DNA of 64,000 nt from Aplectana chamaeleonis (taxonomy: Eukaryota; Nematoda; Chromadorea; Rhabditida; Cosmocercidae), in NCBI GenBank assembly GCA_029168955.1, contig JAPDOI010001544.1, positions 62,001 to 126,000 on the forward strand, written 5' to 3'. Every line of letters starts with the position of its first letter. The stretch's first letter is position 1. The translations under genes and the position numbers were made by a program. A model generated the notes under the pieces. The model searched no databases, was not told where the DNA came from, and worked only from the letters and a program-made list of their open reading frames with translations. Shown here one piece after another: positions 1-11,683 of this stretch.

Positions 1-1238
1 GAAGTTAATTAAGAAATGTAACACAACTAGGGAGCCTCAGAACAAAAATGCGCATTTGCGGATGTTACGTCCTCTGTCTGATAAAGATAGAGGCTACTGT
101 TGTTTTTGCGCCCATGGAAAAACGGAATGTACCTCAAACTTGGGTAGTTGAACAAGTGAAAATTTCGTTTCACCACACGGGGCAGTACATCGTTCTCCAC
201 GCGGGTTCGCAGCTGCATCCTGTCTAACGCGGAGCTGCTGCGGTACTATCGCGACGACGCAAGACACAGCGACATAATCACCTGATCACGGAGCCGCTGC
301 GGTACTATCGCACAACTATCGCGGCATAGTCGAGGATCGCGGTACTTTCCCGGCACTGACGCGGCAAATTTTCTCAGAGTAAGACTTACATCCTCTTGCA
401 CCTTTCTCGGTTCTGCGCTCTGTTTCCTACGTTCCCACGAAGAACGAACATCTTGCATACCCTTACCTTCTTACCATAGGAAACAAATGAGTAGAAGCGG
501 CCATTTCGGCATATCTATTAGGCTGAGAAAAAAAAACAAAATTGCCTCGAAAAAAGTGGTATTTAGTTTCTTTGCGCTTTGGACATGAATTAACTCCATA
601 GTGAGTAAAAAAGCTCATTTCAAATTTTTTAAACACTATGTCATGTCGCTAATTTTATTCTTCTTTATAAATGCGCAAATCGACAAAGCAAGATGACGAT
701 CTATTATTTATACCTCATAGTAGAACTTAATCTAGGAAAGGGTGAGCGAAATGCTATTAATAGCCTCAATGCCAGTTTTCGTGAGTTTCAATAAACACTA
801 AAACTTTTTCAAAAATGTTGTTCATCAAACGAAGTACACAAATTCTGCAGATTTGCACACGATATGGAACTTTAAGCCCATAAACGAGCGTGAGTGACAT
901 CTGTGAGTGACATCAAAACATGTGTGTTCTATTAACAGAACTACATTACAAGAGTGCGAAATGCAAGATGTTCAAATCTTCTAGAAACAAAAAACGAAGA
1001 AATTAGGAGGCACAAAGTAGACGAGGCAAAATTCTCAGCTGTCCCGATTTATCGATCGCAGGTTTCGGGCGTAAATTGACTCGTGTGTACGTGATTTTTC
1101 TACTTTACGCTGGGGTTAGGTGCCCCTACGCCATCAAGTGGTCACCGACCTGACCCTGCCCCTGACCTTGCCCCACCAAGTGCGTTGATGCATCCGGCCC
1201 CCGATATCTCCACGGTTTACGAAAGGTCTGGTGCCCTA
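1..1238. other. Non-coding stretch, nothing recognised
   Basis: No open frame here looks like a protein. The only structure is a 16-base direct repeat, GCTGCGGTACTATCGC, at 237-252 and 296-311, in a GC-rich patch. The rest is AT-rich single-copy-looking DNA. Confidence 0.5.
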
Positions 1239-1239
1239 T

Positions 1240-1886
1240 GAATACTGCCTTTTTTCGGGAGTGCACAAGCCCCCCTTTTCACCCACACTCACTGTTACAG
1301 TACTACATCACTGCGGCGCGGTCCGCGACGAGCCCGTTCTCTCCCACCCCATGTGGCAAGCATCGACTTTAACATGACCACCGTTCATTCATCCGCATGA
1401 CCGGCGATCATGCTCAGAGAAGATAAGTTTTAGAATTTTTTTTTGCTGTCTTATGTTGTTTCGGTGATAATTTAAATGTAGTCGTAATGGGATTCGGGTA
1501 AACGACCCATGGATTTGAAACAGTGGATAAATGTTCAAGAAAGATTTTTTTCTGGTAAAAACAGAGAACCGATGTTTTCTCAATCTCTTGATAGCGCGAA
1601 GGATTCTGTAGAGCTTCATGTATACCCTAACCTTTAGCCAATCCGATGACATTTCAATTATCACCGAAACAACTGAAAACGGCAGAGAAAAAATGAAAAA
1701 ACTCGCCGTCTCTGAGCATGATCGCCGGTCATACGGACGACTGGACGGTGGTCATGCGAAAGTCGATGCCTGTCGCATGGGGTGGGAGAGAACGGGCTCA
1801 CCACAGACCGCGCTGCCGTGGTCCATTACTGTAGCAGCGTGTGCGGGTGAAAAGGGGGCCTTGTGCACCCCCGAATAAAGGCATTA
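1240..1886. repeat. Foldback (long inverted repeat) element
   Basis: Left arm 1240-1480 and right arm 1650-1886 are reverse complements of each other with scattered differences. Matching landmarks are GGGAGTGCACAAG near 1258 with its complement near 1860, the GATCATGCTCAGAG block at 1407 with its complement near 1711, and TTTCGGTGATAAT at 1459 with ATTATCACCGAAA near 1658. The open frames that cross it on both strands are by-products of the palindrome. It is probably a non-autonomous DNA transposon; no transposase is visible. Confidence 0.65.
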
Positions 1887-2059
1887 TAGCAAGGCATGCT
1901 TAAAAAAGACACGAAAGACGCGTGTTCCAGCCAAAGTAGGCCCTCCCTTGTTTACCTTGATTTCTGAGCGGGGGGTGGGGGAATGGACCGCTCGAAGGAT
2001 GATACCTATCAGTGCAATGAAGCAAACAGCTCACTTATCAGCACTTCCTTCACTTGATC

Positions 2060-2275
2060 ATTCCTATAATCTGAGTCTTCATTTGTTCCTTTCGAGGGGC
2101 GAATCTGGGGCACGGGGCGTGTCTGGGGCACCGAAACGCTTGTTTGCAGCCGTTATTTTGCCGCTCCTGGCTCGTTTTCTACCGTTCTTTCGACACTGGG
2201 AGCCTAGGATCCTTCTCGCCTATCATTTCACAGAGGAAAGTCAATGAGGATGATCATCGTGAACGCTGCCTTTAA
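2060..2275 (+). mobile_element. Right-end fragment of TTAA-flanked element (family B)
   Basis: The segment ends in GAACGCTGCCT followed by TTAA (2272-2275). Its interior (CTGGCTCGTTTTCTACCGTT and neighbours) resembles the right half of the element at 18463-18878. Only this half is recognisable, so it looks like a truncated copy. Confidence 0.55.
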
Positions 2276-3798
2276 AGATTTATTCAGGAATGGCTCGAAA
2301 AATCTAATTTTAATTCGAAAATTTCTACGAATTTTATGAGATTTTCATTTAAATCGAATAGAACACAGGTTTTCGAATGTATTCGTCATTCGGAAAAAAT
2401 TGTGGAGTCTTCATCGAACTTTTTCACTCATTCCGGAATCCTGAAAACGCATTATTCGAAAAATTCGTTCATTAGGAGACTTGAAAAATGGCTCATTTGA
2501 ATTTATTCATCCATTTGGAACCTAAAACCCTTATAGGTGAAAGCACTTACAAATTCTTTCACTGTGACTGTAAGCAGCTCTAAAGAGCGCACTTGGATTT
2601 CACAACCGAACGTAATTCTTATAGAATTTCGATGATTGGAGAGACGAATCATGTTCAAGTCTCCTTATGGCATGCTTAGCCAGCGTTGATCGCAATATAC
2701 TCTTTCCAGTTCAATATGGGGGATAGAAGCTTCACATTTTTATTGAGATGACCGCGTTTTCTGGACAACCTTTCCTTGCTAGACAAGTGATTGAAGGGTT
2801 AGTAGCTCGAAAAATCTTCAAAAGTCTGAAAAAAATCTCTCCTGCCGATCATGAGTTGAGAGAAGAGAAGAGAAGAGAAGTAACGATTGGAGTTGTCAGG
2901 TGCTCGAAACTTTCCTCCCCAAAAAGAAGAATTTGCGAACGTTCCTGTTCCAGACATTTCAATTTGATTTGCAATTAGGCGTTCTGATTTCGTCATGTGG
3001 TCGTCGAGAGGAACGAGTCGCTCAGATCACGTCCGCCCTATCCATTTCTGACCCAACGGGAGTTTTTTTTTTCAGGTCGAGTCAAATGTGCCCGCTTCTG
3101 TTATCCGTTGTTACACACAGATCTCACGCATTGCACCGCGTCCAGCAGCGTGCGATCAGTAGCCTATGATCTCACTGCAATCCCACATCCATCATTCTTT
3201 CTTTCTCAACATAATCCATTCGACATCAATTCATAAGCTCTGTGAAGCACTGCGAATTCTTGTCGTTTTCTTCTCGTCATTTCGGACGCATCGTAGTGCT
3301 TTACTATAAATGATGAGTCAAAAGTCAAGGTTTGAAAAGTTGAAATGTTAGAGAATTTGACTTTACGAAGACTTCGACTTCCCGGGGTAGCTAGGAGTAT
3401 GAAATGTCTGATGACGGGAGCAATCCATATCAAACCAAAAAATACTGAATTTCAAAATATATAAATAAATAAAATGAAATCGAAAAAATAAAATAAAATG
3501 TAATAAGAGATTATGAATGAAGGAAAAAACTTTTAAACATCTTGAAAAAACTGAAACTTGAACTTCTGCCTGACTCTTTACAAAGTTTGAAGTTTTATCC
3601 GACTTATTCTAAAAGTTGTGCAAAATTTGAAACATTTAAATAACAGCGGTTCTCTTAAATACATATGATACACATCTTCTGCAGGAAAGCCAAAGGTCCT
3701 TCAGTTCAAATTTTTGTGCACTATTGCACATGGCTGGCTATATGTCCGGTGTGAAAAGAGCCTCCGTCTTACATAGGTAATTACCGAACCGGGTTCAA
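2276..3798. other. AT-rich non-coding DNA
   Basis: Nothing gene-like. 2290-2470 is rich in ATTCGAAAA words like those in the arrays near 38.4, 49.9 and 51.1 kb. 2861-2881 is a short GAGAA repeat. Short open frames at 2748-3236 show no recognisable domain. Confidence 0.45.
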
Positions 3799-5272
3799 AT
3801 TGTAGTGCGCGCGAAGCGCACCAGATTTGGTTTTGAATCGGCCACGCGTGCAACTGCTTTTTCCAGATCTATGGTCTGAATTGCATTAAAAAGAGAGCAA
3901 AAAGTTGATATGAATGCCCAAAAATGGTTTAGAACGGTTTCCTAAGCTTTGAGAAAAAAGTGAAAAACAGCTTGTTTTTGTTGTCAATCTCCTTTTCATT
4001 TTTCAGACGGCGTACACGATCTTGTTGGTACACTTGAAATTGAGCTAGGAAGCTCATTTCTGGATAGGAGGTTGGAAATGGATGCATGTGGCTCCTATTC
4101 CAATTTGAAGTTGATACTTACATAACTTTGAAGGGTACCTCGAAATCGTGGGTTTACATACTAAATTTGGTTTACATACTAAAGCGCGAAAACTGCTTTG
4201 GCATGTTACGGCTGTGGAGACCAGGGTGCATTTACAGCCAATTAACATAGTTCATTGGGGGTAAGTCCTGAACTTGTCAGATTTCGTACTCATGACACGT
4301 CATCGATCGATAATCAAAATTATCGATTTTGGCGCTCATTGAACAAAATGCGGCGAGGAGTGGTGATTGTTAATGGTTATGTGTCTCTTGATTTGGGAAT
4401 TTCTCGCATCAAACATTATCGATTAATACCAATCAATAATATCGATTTTTTGCATGTTACACAGACTGCCGCAATGAGTGTTGATTGTTGATGGCTTTAA
4501 GTCCATTGTTTGGAAAATTCTTTTCATCATGCAAAGCCGAATATTTATGATCAATAATATCGATTTTTCACCTGCTGCGCAAAATGCGGAGACGAGGCGT
4601 ATTTTCTATGGCTGTGGGCAATAAGTTTTAGAAGTTTTCTTCATACGACAATATCGTCTGTTAGATGTTTCATCATTCCAAAATGGAAATGCGTAGCCAA
4701 ATTGAAGTCAGAAAGGGAATCTTTGGAGAAAATTTGTGAAATTCCTAGAAAATTTGGCTTCCTAACAAAAGTAACGAATCGGCGATGCTATTAGGAAGTC
4801 AAAAGAGTTTCAAAAATATCTTGAAATATCTTAAGAATGATTTGGCGTAAAATAGCCTGGAGTAATAAAAAAGCTAGGAAATAAAGTGAAATAACCAAAA
4901 ATACGATTTGGTGGTCGATCATTTCACAATATTCTCCATTAAACTCATCAAAATGAAATCAAGAGCGCAACGGAAACATTAAGTCATTTTTGAAAGCTGT
5001 AATAAGGTAATCAAGGAATCAACATACGTAGGTGAACGCGACCCTGCATTTGCTTGATTTCGCTTTGAAAAGTTTAACGGAGAAACTTGTGAAATGATCT
5101 ACCACAAAATGGTATTCTTAGTTATTTCACTTCATTTCCTAACCTTTTTAATGCTCCAGGCTATTTTGCTCCAAATAATCTTTAAGATATTTTAAGATAA
5201 TTTTAAAATTTTTTTTGACTTCTTAATGGCATTGCCAAATCTCTACTTTTGCCAGGAAGCCAAGTTTTTAGG
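3799..5272 (+). repeat. Tandem segmental duplication, copy 1
   Basis: This unit of about 1.48 kb is repeated directly at 5274-6797. Shared landmarks in order: GTGCGCGCGAAGCGC and ACCAGATTTGGTTTTGAATC (3.8 kb), TTTACATACTAAA (4.15 kb), ACACGTCATCGATCGATAAT (4.30 kb), CGACAATATCGTCTGTTAGA (4.64 kb) and the terminal palindromic unit. The 4290-4640 part contains about three degenerate repeats of roughly 130 bp carrying AATATCGATTTTT and CAAAATGCGG. No protein is recognised. Confidence 0.75.
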
Positions 5273-5275
5273 AAT
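4741..5275. repeat. Long palindromic (foldback) unit, copy 1
   Basis: The ends ATTCCTAGAAAATTTGGCTTC and GAAGCCAAGTTTTTAGGAAT are inverted repeats. Pairing continues inward through the GCTAGGAAATAAAGTGAAAT and ATTTCACTTCATTTCCTAAC blocks, giving arms of roughly 240 bases. It forms the last third of the duplicated unit. Confidence 0.7.
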
Positions 5276-6797
5276 TGTGGTGCGCGCGAAGCGCGCACCA
5301 GATTTGGTTTTGAATCGGCCACGCGCGCAACCCGTTTTTCGAAATCTAAGATCAGGCTGAAGGAAGAAATTAGCTCTAAATTGCATTGAAAAGAGCGCAA
5401 AAAGTTGTATATAACCCCCAAAAATGGTTTGGAATGGTTTCCTAGAATTTGAGCAAATTTTGAAAAACCGCAAGTTTTCTCTGTTAATCTCCTTTTTTCA
5501 GACAGCGTTCACGATCTTGTGCTACCAGATAAAATTGAGCTAGGGAGCTCATTTTTGGATAGGAGGCTGGAAATGGCTCCAGGTCGCTCCTATTTCAAAT
5601 TGAACTCGATACCTTTACTTTGAAGGGTACCTCATCGTGGGTTTACATACTAAATTAGCCGTGAGCACGAAAACTCCTTTTTTCTGCTACGGCTCTGGAG
5701 ACCAGGGTGTGTGGGTGAATTTGCAGCCAATCAACACAGTTCGTCGAAGGTAAGTATTGAACTTGTCAGAATTCGTACTCATGACACGTCATCGATCGAT
5801 AATCAATATTATCGATTTTCGTGCTTTTTGCACAAAATGCGGCGAACAGTGGTGATTGCTTTTGGGATTGGTTTTTTTGGTTGAGGAATTTTGCTCATCA
5901 GTCATTATCGATAAATACCGATTAATAATATTGATTTTTTCCGCCTGTTGCACAAAATGCCGTAATGATTTTTGATTGTTGAAGGCTCTGAGTCATTTGT
6001 TTGGGAAATTCTTCTCATCATGCAAGATCAAATATTAATGATCAATGATATCGGTTTTTCACATTTCGCACCAAATGCGGCAATGAGTTTTATTTTTATG
6101 GTTGTAAGTCATAGGTTTCAAAATTTGTACTCATACGACAATATCGTCTGTTAGATGTTTCCTCATTCCAAAATGGAAATCGTTGAGCAAAATTGAAGTC
6201 AGAAAGGGAACCTTTGGGAAAAATATGTGAAATTTCTGAAAATTTAGCTTCCTGGCAAAAGTAGCGATTTGGCAATGGTCAAAAAAGTTTCAAAAATGTC
6301 TTGAAATATTTTTAAAAAAAGATTTGGCGTAAAATAACACGGAGTTATAAAAAAGCTAGGAAATGAAGTGAACTAACCAAAAAATACGATTTGGTGGTCG
6401 ATCATTTCACAAGCTTCTCCGTTAAACTTATCAAGACGAAATCAAGCGCGCAACGGAAACATTAAGCCATTTTTGAAAGCTGTATCAAGGGAATCAGCAT
6501 ATGTCGTGCTGGGCGAAGGCAACGCTCCATTTCATAACGCGCTTGATTTCGTTTTGATAAGTTTAACGGAGAAGCTTGTGAAACGATCGACCATTGATAA
6601 GTTTAACGGAGAAGCTTGTGAAATGATCGACCACCAAATCGTATTTTTTGGTTATTTCACTTCATTTCCTAGCTTTTTTATTACTCCATGTTATTTTACG
6701 CCAAATCATTTTTTAAAAATATTTTAAGATATTTTTGAAACTTTTTTGACCATTACCAAATCGCTACTTTTGCCAGGAAGCTAAATTTTCAGAAATC
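5274..6797 (+). repeat. Tandem segmental duplication, copy 2
   Basis: Direct copy of the preceding unit, offset by about 1475-1520 bases, with many substitutions and small indels spread along it, so the duplication is not recent. It keeps the GTGCGCGCGAAGCGCGCACC start, the ATCGAT-rich middle and the palindromic end. Confidence 0.75.
6230..6796. repeat. Long palindromic (foldback) unit, copy 2
   Basis: The arms start with AATTTCTGAAAATTTAGCTT and end with AAGCTAAATTTTCAGAAAT. The pairing is better preserved than in copy 1: AAAAGTAGCGATTTGGCAAT (left) faces its complement at about 6752-6771. The right arm carries an extra direct duplication of about 40 bases containing AAGTTTAACGGAGAAGCTTG, near 6558 and 6598, which copy 1 lacks. 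Confidence 0.7.
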
Positions 6798-7016
6798 AGC
6801 GTCTGTTTTCACCACTCAGCCTTCATGTTGTTATCATCGCTCTCAAGTGAACGCTTCACCTCCTGGCTGATATTTACGACAGATTTTGATAGCTTGCGAT
6901 AAGAGGGAGCACTCCGTGTCCGAACACTACGCCAACCTCATATTTTCAATTTTATTACATTTTCTGAAGGATTTAGGAGTCATTACAAAGAGCCTAGGCT
7001 AACAGATCTATGATCT

Positions 7017-7168
7017 AGTTCCGCAATCGCGTTCAGTCCGCAAAGTCTCATTATCACAATCGTAGAAGCGAAGCGGTTGTTTTGAGAATGATTCTAGTTG
7101 AATTTTTCAAAAACAACCGCTTCGCTTCTACGATTGTGATAACGAGGACTGAACGCGATTGCGGAACT
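7017..7168. repeat. 152-bp hairpin element, copy 1
   Basis: A near-perfect inverted repeat from AGTTCCGCAATCGCGTTCAG to the complementary CTGAACGCGATTGCGGAACT, with a loop around 7085-7110. The arms include ATCACAATCGTAGAAGCGAA and its complement. A second copy sits at 40337-40490, so this is a dispersed MITE-like family and not a local hairpin. Confidence 0.75.
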
Positions 7169-8359
7169 GAACTGTAGCAACTCCTGCAGCAGAAAAAAAT
7201 TGCCCACAAACGAGTTAGAAGGTTCAATCACGCCGCTGACCTGCTTCATCTTCTGTCCGGCTGAGCAGGAGAGCCCACAACGGAAGTTCGATAAAAAGAA
7301 ACGGAAACCTTTGCCCTAGTTAACACTGCATAATCTTCCGCTGTATACTAACTGAATGATTATAGGGTGCGACACACTTTCGCCGTTGTCCACTGCCACA
7401 GTGCATGTGTGTGTCTCTCGTATTATCATTTAATGCGTCCAAACTGATTCGTCCTTATCGCCTTTTCGCCCCTCACCGCTCGGCCATCACGGTAACATCA
7501 CGCAATGGGCCACAACCGAATCATCACGGGAAATCCCCGAAATCTCGTAAATCTATTCATCGCCTTCCGTTCGCTTTTCTTTGACTATAGATCTTTGAGC
7601 CGCGGTTTTTTTTCAATCAGAAAGTCTTTATCATTAAAGTTGAGACCGTGCTTATCGAGATTTTCACCGTTCTTCACGACGCTATTTCTCCGTTTTTGAC
7701 TATTTAATGTTTATTTTATGGCATTTACATGATCACAAGATATCACAAGGTAGCTTAGTTGAACACAAGCTGTTTTTTTCCATTGTCAACCTCATCTCCC
7801 CCGCCCTCCGATATTTCTCGAAGAGAGAAGCTTTGCAGCACGCATATAAAAAATCTCGACAATCCCTTGAGTTTTTGCCTTGTAGTGATAATCCCCAGTA
7901 ACCGCTCCTATAAATCCCTACTGCTGCCGTCTATTTCTTGCGTAGTCAACTGTTTCATCTCAAAGACTTTCTAAGTTCGCCAAGACCTGCTGGTTTTTTT
8001 TTGTCTACAAGAACTAGTAGCGGTCAACAGTTGCTCTCAAACACCCGAAGATTTTTCTGGCGGAAGGAAGGTTTTCTTGATGTGAATAATTTTTGATGAG
8101 AGTCAGTGATATGCTTTCACTTGCTTTCTTTCCATTCTTTTTCTCTGATCGCAACTCTGACCCCGGCGGGATAAATATCGTGAAATGAGATAGCTCACGT
8201 GGGGACCGTGGAAAACGCCGGCGAATGCCGAAAAGATTCACGTCATTTTATGACTCATTGATGATCAGGTGCTCCCTTGATTCAACATATGGGAGCGAAA
8301 TTGAAAGAAGTACATTATAATTCTTGATAAGAATGTATGCGGGAAAAAGATTAGATGGC
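7169..8359. other. Non-coding DNA, no feature recognised
   Basis: Short open frames (7505-7699, 7707-7974) show only low-complexity or splice-like sequence and no domain. No palindrome or array was seen. Confidence 0.4.
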
Positions 8360-8912
8360 TAAATTGTGATCTTATACATAGCGTATCATACAGTACCAAG
8401 CAAATTCTTTGCAAAGAAAGCGTTTTGCGACGTTTTTTGCGCTCACAAAGCGCCGCAACGCTATAACTTGCTCCAAACTTTAAGCGGTCCAATTTCAATT
8501 CTGAAGTCTTTCCTGGATTGCTTTCATTCAGTCCTATACGATAGTATTACAAAACGATAGATTCAACTCAAGAAGTTCATCGAAAATTGCGTATTTGGAT
8601 CTCTAAACAACCTCATTATGAACTGATCAGACGGTTATCACAGTAGAAATCTGTCACGTTTTGACCTGTGGTCGATGTGAATTTTAGAAGGAAATACACA
8701 TTTTCAACAGAATATCTGAGTTAAAAAGGCCTTCAGCATATACCGTTACATTCGCCTCACTGAGAGGAACACGAAAACTACCTGAAAAACTCATTTCGTC
8801 AACTTTGGAGTGAGTTAAAGCGATGCGGCGCCTTGTGAGCGCAAAAAACGCCGCAAAACGCTTTTTTGCAGAAAATATGCTCGGTGCTGTATTTATAGCA
8901 ACACACTCAAAG
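8360..8912. repeat. Foldback element with GC-rich arms
   Basis: The left arm around 8392-8478 (AAGCGTTTTGCGACG, TTTTTTGCGCTCACAAAG, CGCCGCAACGC) is the reverse complement, at about 80 percent by eye, of 8800-8890 (GCGGCGCCTTGTGAGCGCAA, CGCCGCAAAACGCTT). The interior is AT-rich with no coding signal. Confidence 0.6.
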
Positions 8913-9240
8913 CTCTGATATCGATGTTCACGCCAACTTTCATCAAACGGCACTGTCATCATTCATCTCCGCGCACCCTATACCGTTGTTCATAAAATTT
9001 TACAGAAGGCCATCATGAAATGAGATCTATTTTGCATATAACTTTTAAGGTCTTTGTATAATAATTATAGCAACATTTTCTAATGGAGGTGCTCCCTTGC
9101 TCATTTCTCAAAACAATTCCCGTTTCGAATATGATATGGATGGAGGTATGTAATATCAACGTACTTCTACCATTCCAAACGGATCCGTTCTCTCTGAGGT
9201 CGAAAATGCTTAGATTCTCGCCCTAAACAAGGCTAGTCTG

Positions 9241-9857
9241 AATTCTATCAAAAAGGGGTCTTCCAAGCGAAAGAGGTTTGGTTGGCGTCAGAAACGTTCC
9301 AACGAAAAGGGAACAATAGGCAAGTAGGATGAGGAGAGTCTACAAAAATTGAACAATTTTTGCTGAGACTGATTTTCATGGCCGATGCTTCTGAACAGCG
9401 AAAACAAACCGTTGCGGTGTTCCACACGGAAGCACTTTGTGGCTCCAAATAGACTCCGATTATGCGAGCAACGATAAAAATGTATATTTATGTGAACCTA
9501 TTAGTTATCATTAGAAGAGAGAATGATGTCAACTTTACCTACACAGACGGCTAGCTCCAGCTGCTACGAGAAGCAAACCAAAAGTGCAGCATCAAATAAG
9601 AGTATTTTCTTATAATCTCGTCAACGAATAGAAGTTCATTTTTGGAAACCATTGAACTCTTCCTCGTGAAACGCCACAGCGGTTTGTTTTAGCTGTTAAG
9701 AAGTATCGGCCATGAAAATCAGTCTCAGCAAATATTGTTCAATTTTTGTAGACTCTCCTCATCCTACTTTCCTATTGTTCCCTTTTTGTTGGAACGTTTC
9801 TGGCATTTCGCGCCAACCAAACCTCTTTCGCTTGGAAGACCCCTTTTTGATAGAATT
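9241..9857. repeat. 617-bp foldback element, copy 1
   Basis: The ends AATTCTATCAAAAAGGGG and CCCCTTTTTGATAGAATT are perfect inverted repeats. The arms run about 190 bases, including GGGAACAATAGG with CCTATTGTTCCC and ATTTTCATGGCCGAT with its complement. The loop contains GTGAACCTATTAGTTATCAT. A diverged copy with matching arms and loop lies at 40558-41071. Confidence 0.75.
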
Positions 9858-9982
9858 GTTCACTTTTTCTTGATATTACGAAGTAATAGCCCTGAAAAAT
9901 CGTCAATATTTTTCCAATAGGATGGATCGATATGATAATCAGTAAGTAATCGACTTGTTTCGCTCGCTACAAGTGACGCGCG

Positions 9983-10540
9983 ACTCACTTTACGACGTCC
10001 TGATGACGTCATAAGATGCTCTATGTACCTTACATGACATCCTGATAACATCAGCAGATGCCCTATGTACTTGGCACTACGTCCTGATGACGTCATCAGA
10101 TGCCGTGTGTACTTTACACGACATCCTGATGACATCATTAAATGCCCTATGTACTTGGCACGACCTCCTGATGACGTCATCAGATGTCCTATGCAGTTGG
10201 CACGACCTGGGCACGACGTCCTGATGACGTCAGCAGATGCCCTATGTACTTGGCGCTACGTCCTGATGACGTCAGCAGATGCCCTATGTACTTGGCACGA
10301 CGTCCTGCCGACGTCATCAGATGCCTTATGTATGGTCAGCATGGAGCCTGAAGAGACTTTGCGTTCCCCATTGGAGGTTGGCACAAACTCGATGCACCTA
10401 TGTTATAGCATATGGCACCGAGTTTGCGCCAACCTTCATCAGTGAACGCGAAGTATTTTCCGGATCCACGCCGAAGTTATTTGGCACGACGTCCTGATGA
10501 CGTCATCACATGCCCCATGCACTTTGATCACGTCATCAGA
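9983..10540 (+). repeat. Satellite of GATGACGTCATC palindromes, array 1
   Basis: About nine to ten units of about 40-45 bp built on CACGACGTCCTGATGACGTC then ATCAGATGCCCTATGTACTT. The core TGACGTCA is the palindromic octamer known as a CRE (CREB/ATF site). Units differ at several positions. The array is interrupted at about 10335-10480 by an inverted-repeat insertion. The open frames across it on both strands are satellite translations, not genes. Confidence 0.85.
10335..10480. mobile_element. Inverted-repeat insertion inside the CRE satellite
   Basis: GAGGTTGGCACAAACTCG near 10373 pairs with CGAGTTTGCGCCAACCTTC near 10418, forming a hairpin that interrupts the satellite units. A related fragment (GAGACATTGCGTTCCCC, AAGGTTAGCGCAAAATCG) occurs at 53585-53625, so this is a dispersed family. 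Confidence 0.5.
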
Positions 10541-11281
10541 AAGTAACAAACTTGTTAGTCACTTCCCCTGTCCCCTCCCTACAAAAAAGTACAGCCTACA
10601 ACGTGTTTTAGCGATTTGATGTACCAACTGATAATACCACTTGATATGATAAGCAGTAAAAGTAAAGAAAAGAAATTAATGTAAACAGTAAGTAACAAAC
10701 TTGTTAATCACCTTCCTTGTCCCTTCCCATCGAAAAGTACAGCCGAGCCAAAGCGTGTTTTAGCGATTTGATCTACCAACTGATAATATCACTTGATATG
10801 ATAAGCAGTAATAAGTGAAGTAGTTAATGTTAAACAGTAAGTAACAAACTTGTTAATCACTTTTCTTGTCCCTTCCCATCGAAAAGTACAGCCGAGCCAA
10901 AGCGTGCTTTAGCGATTTGATCTACCAACTGATAATATCACTTGATATGATAAGCAGTAATAAGTGAAGTAGTTAATGTTAAACAGTAAGTAACAAACTT
11001 GTTAATCACTTTCCTTGTTCCTTCCCATCGAAAAGTACAGCCTACAACGTGTTTTAGCGATTTGATCTGCCAACTGATAATATCACTTGATATGATAAGC
11101 AGTAATAAGTGAAGTAGTTGATGTTATACAGTAAGTAACAAACTTGTTAATCACTTTCCTTGTCCCTTCCCATCGAAAAGTACAGCCTACAACGTGTTTT
11201 AGCGATTTGATCTGCCAACTGATAATATCACTTGATATGATAAGCAGTAATAAGTGAAGTAGTTAATGTTAAACAGTAAGT
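10541..11281 (+). repeat. 149-bp tandem satellite, five units
   Basis: The word GTAACAAACTTGTTA recurs at 10543, 10692, 10841, 10990 and 11135, a period of 149,149,149,145. Each unit carries CGTGTTTTAGCGATTTGAT (one unit reads CGTGCTTTAGC) and ATATCACTTGATATGATAAG. A broken piece of the unit (GATATGATAATCAGTAAGTA) lies at 9930-9950, to the left of the CRE array, as if the CRE array lies within an older stretch of this satellite. Confidence 0.85.
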
Positions 11282-11319
11282 TCACATTGTCTACCTACTC
11301 ACCAGCATGCTTATCTGTC

Positions 11320-11385
11320 CACATACCGACTTACCTGCCTGTTCAACTGATCGCCTGCGACCATTGGCAGTGACCACTCTAAGGG
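11320..11385 (+). repeat. Flank shared by both CRE-satellite blocks
   Basis: The words CTTACCTGCCTGT, then GATCGCCTG and GACCATTGGCAGTG, recur in the same order and spacing at 42877-42917, downstream of the second CRE array. This marks the satellite as part of a larger dispersed unit. Confidence 0.6.
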
Positions 11386-11683
11386 TGCGTAACGCACGAG
11401 GAGGAGCGAAGCACGAAGCGCGAAGAGCGAAGCGCGAAGAACGAAGCAGGAATGAGTAACAGCGCACAACAAGAATTTTTGCTAAGGTATCGCCGATCTA
11501 ACTTTGTTAGTTTTGAACCGATTTTTGTTAAGTTCCTAGAAAGCTGCGACGCAGCTGAGGAACGCGACTTCTTTTAATCAATAGTAATTAAACCCAAATG
11601 TTTCCGGAGTTTTTAGAGCATTTCGAGAGTTATTAAGCCATCTTCAAATGAAGAGAATTTTCCGGTATCATCCTTTGTATATA
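11386..11683 (+). other. Short non-coding stretch with low-complexity run
   Basis: 11400-11450 is a GAGCGAAGCGCGAAG-like simple repeat. Near 11591 the words CCAAATGTTTCCGGAGTTTTT resemble the 3' terminus of the second mariner (complement of GTCCGGAAACTTTTG at 13782), a possible 5' remnant of it. Confidence 0.35.

Noticed and set aside
10065..10445. 126-codon frame and its opposite-strand partner
   Set aside because: Both run through satellite units and an inserted hairpin; no protein signal.
9983..10540. CRISPR-like regular repeats
   Set aside because: Units are contiguous and degenerate with no unique spacers, the host is eukaryotic, and there are no cas genes. It is a satellite.
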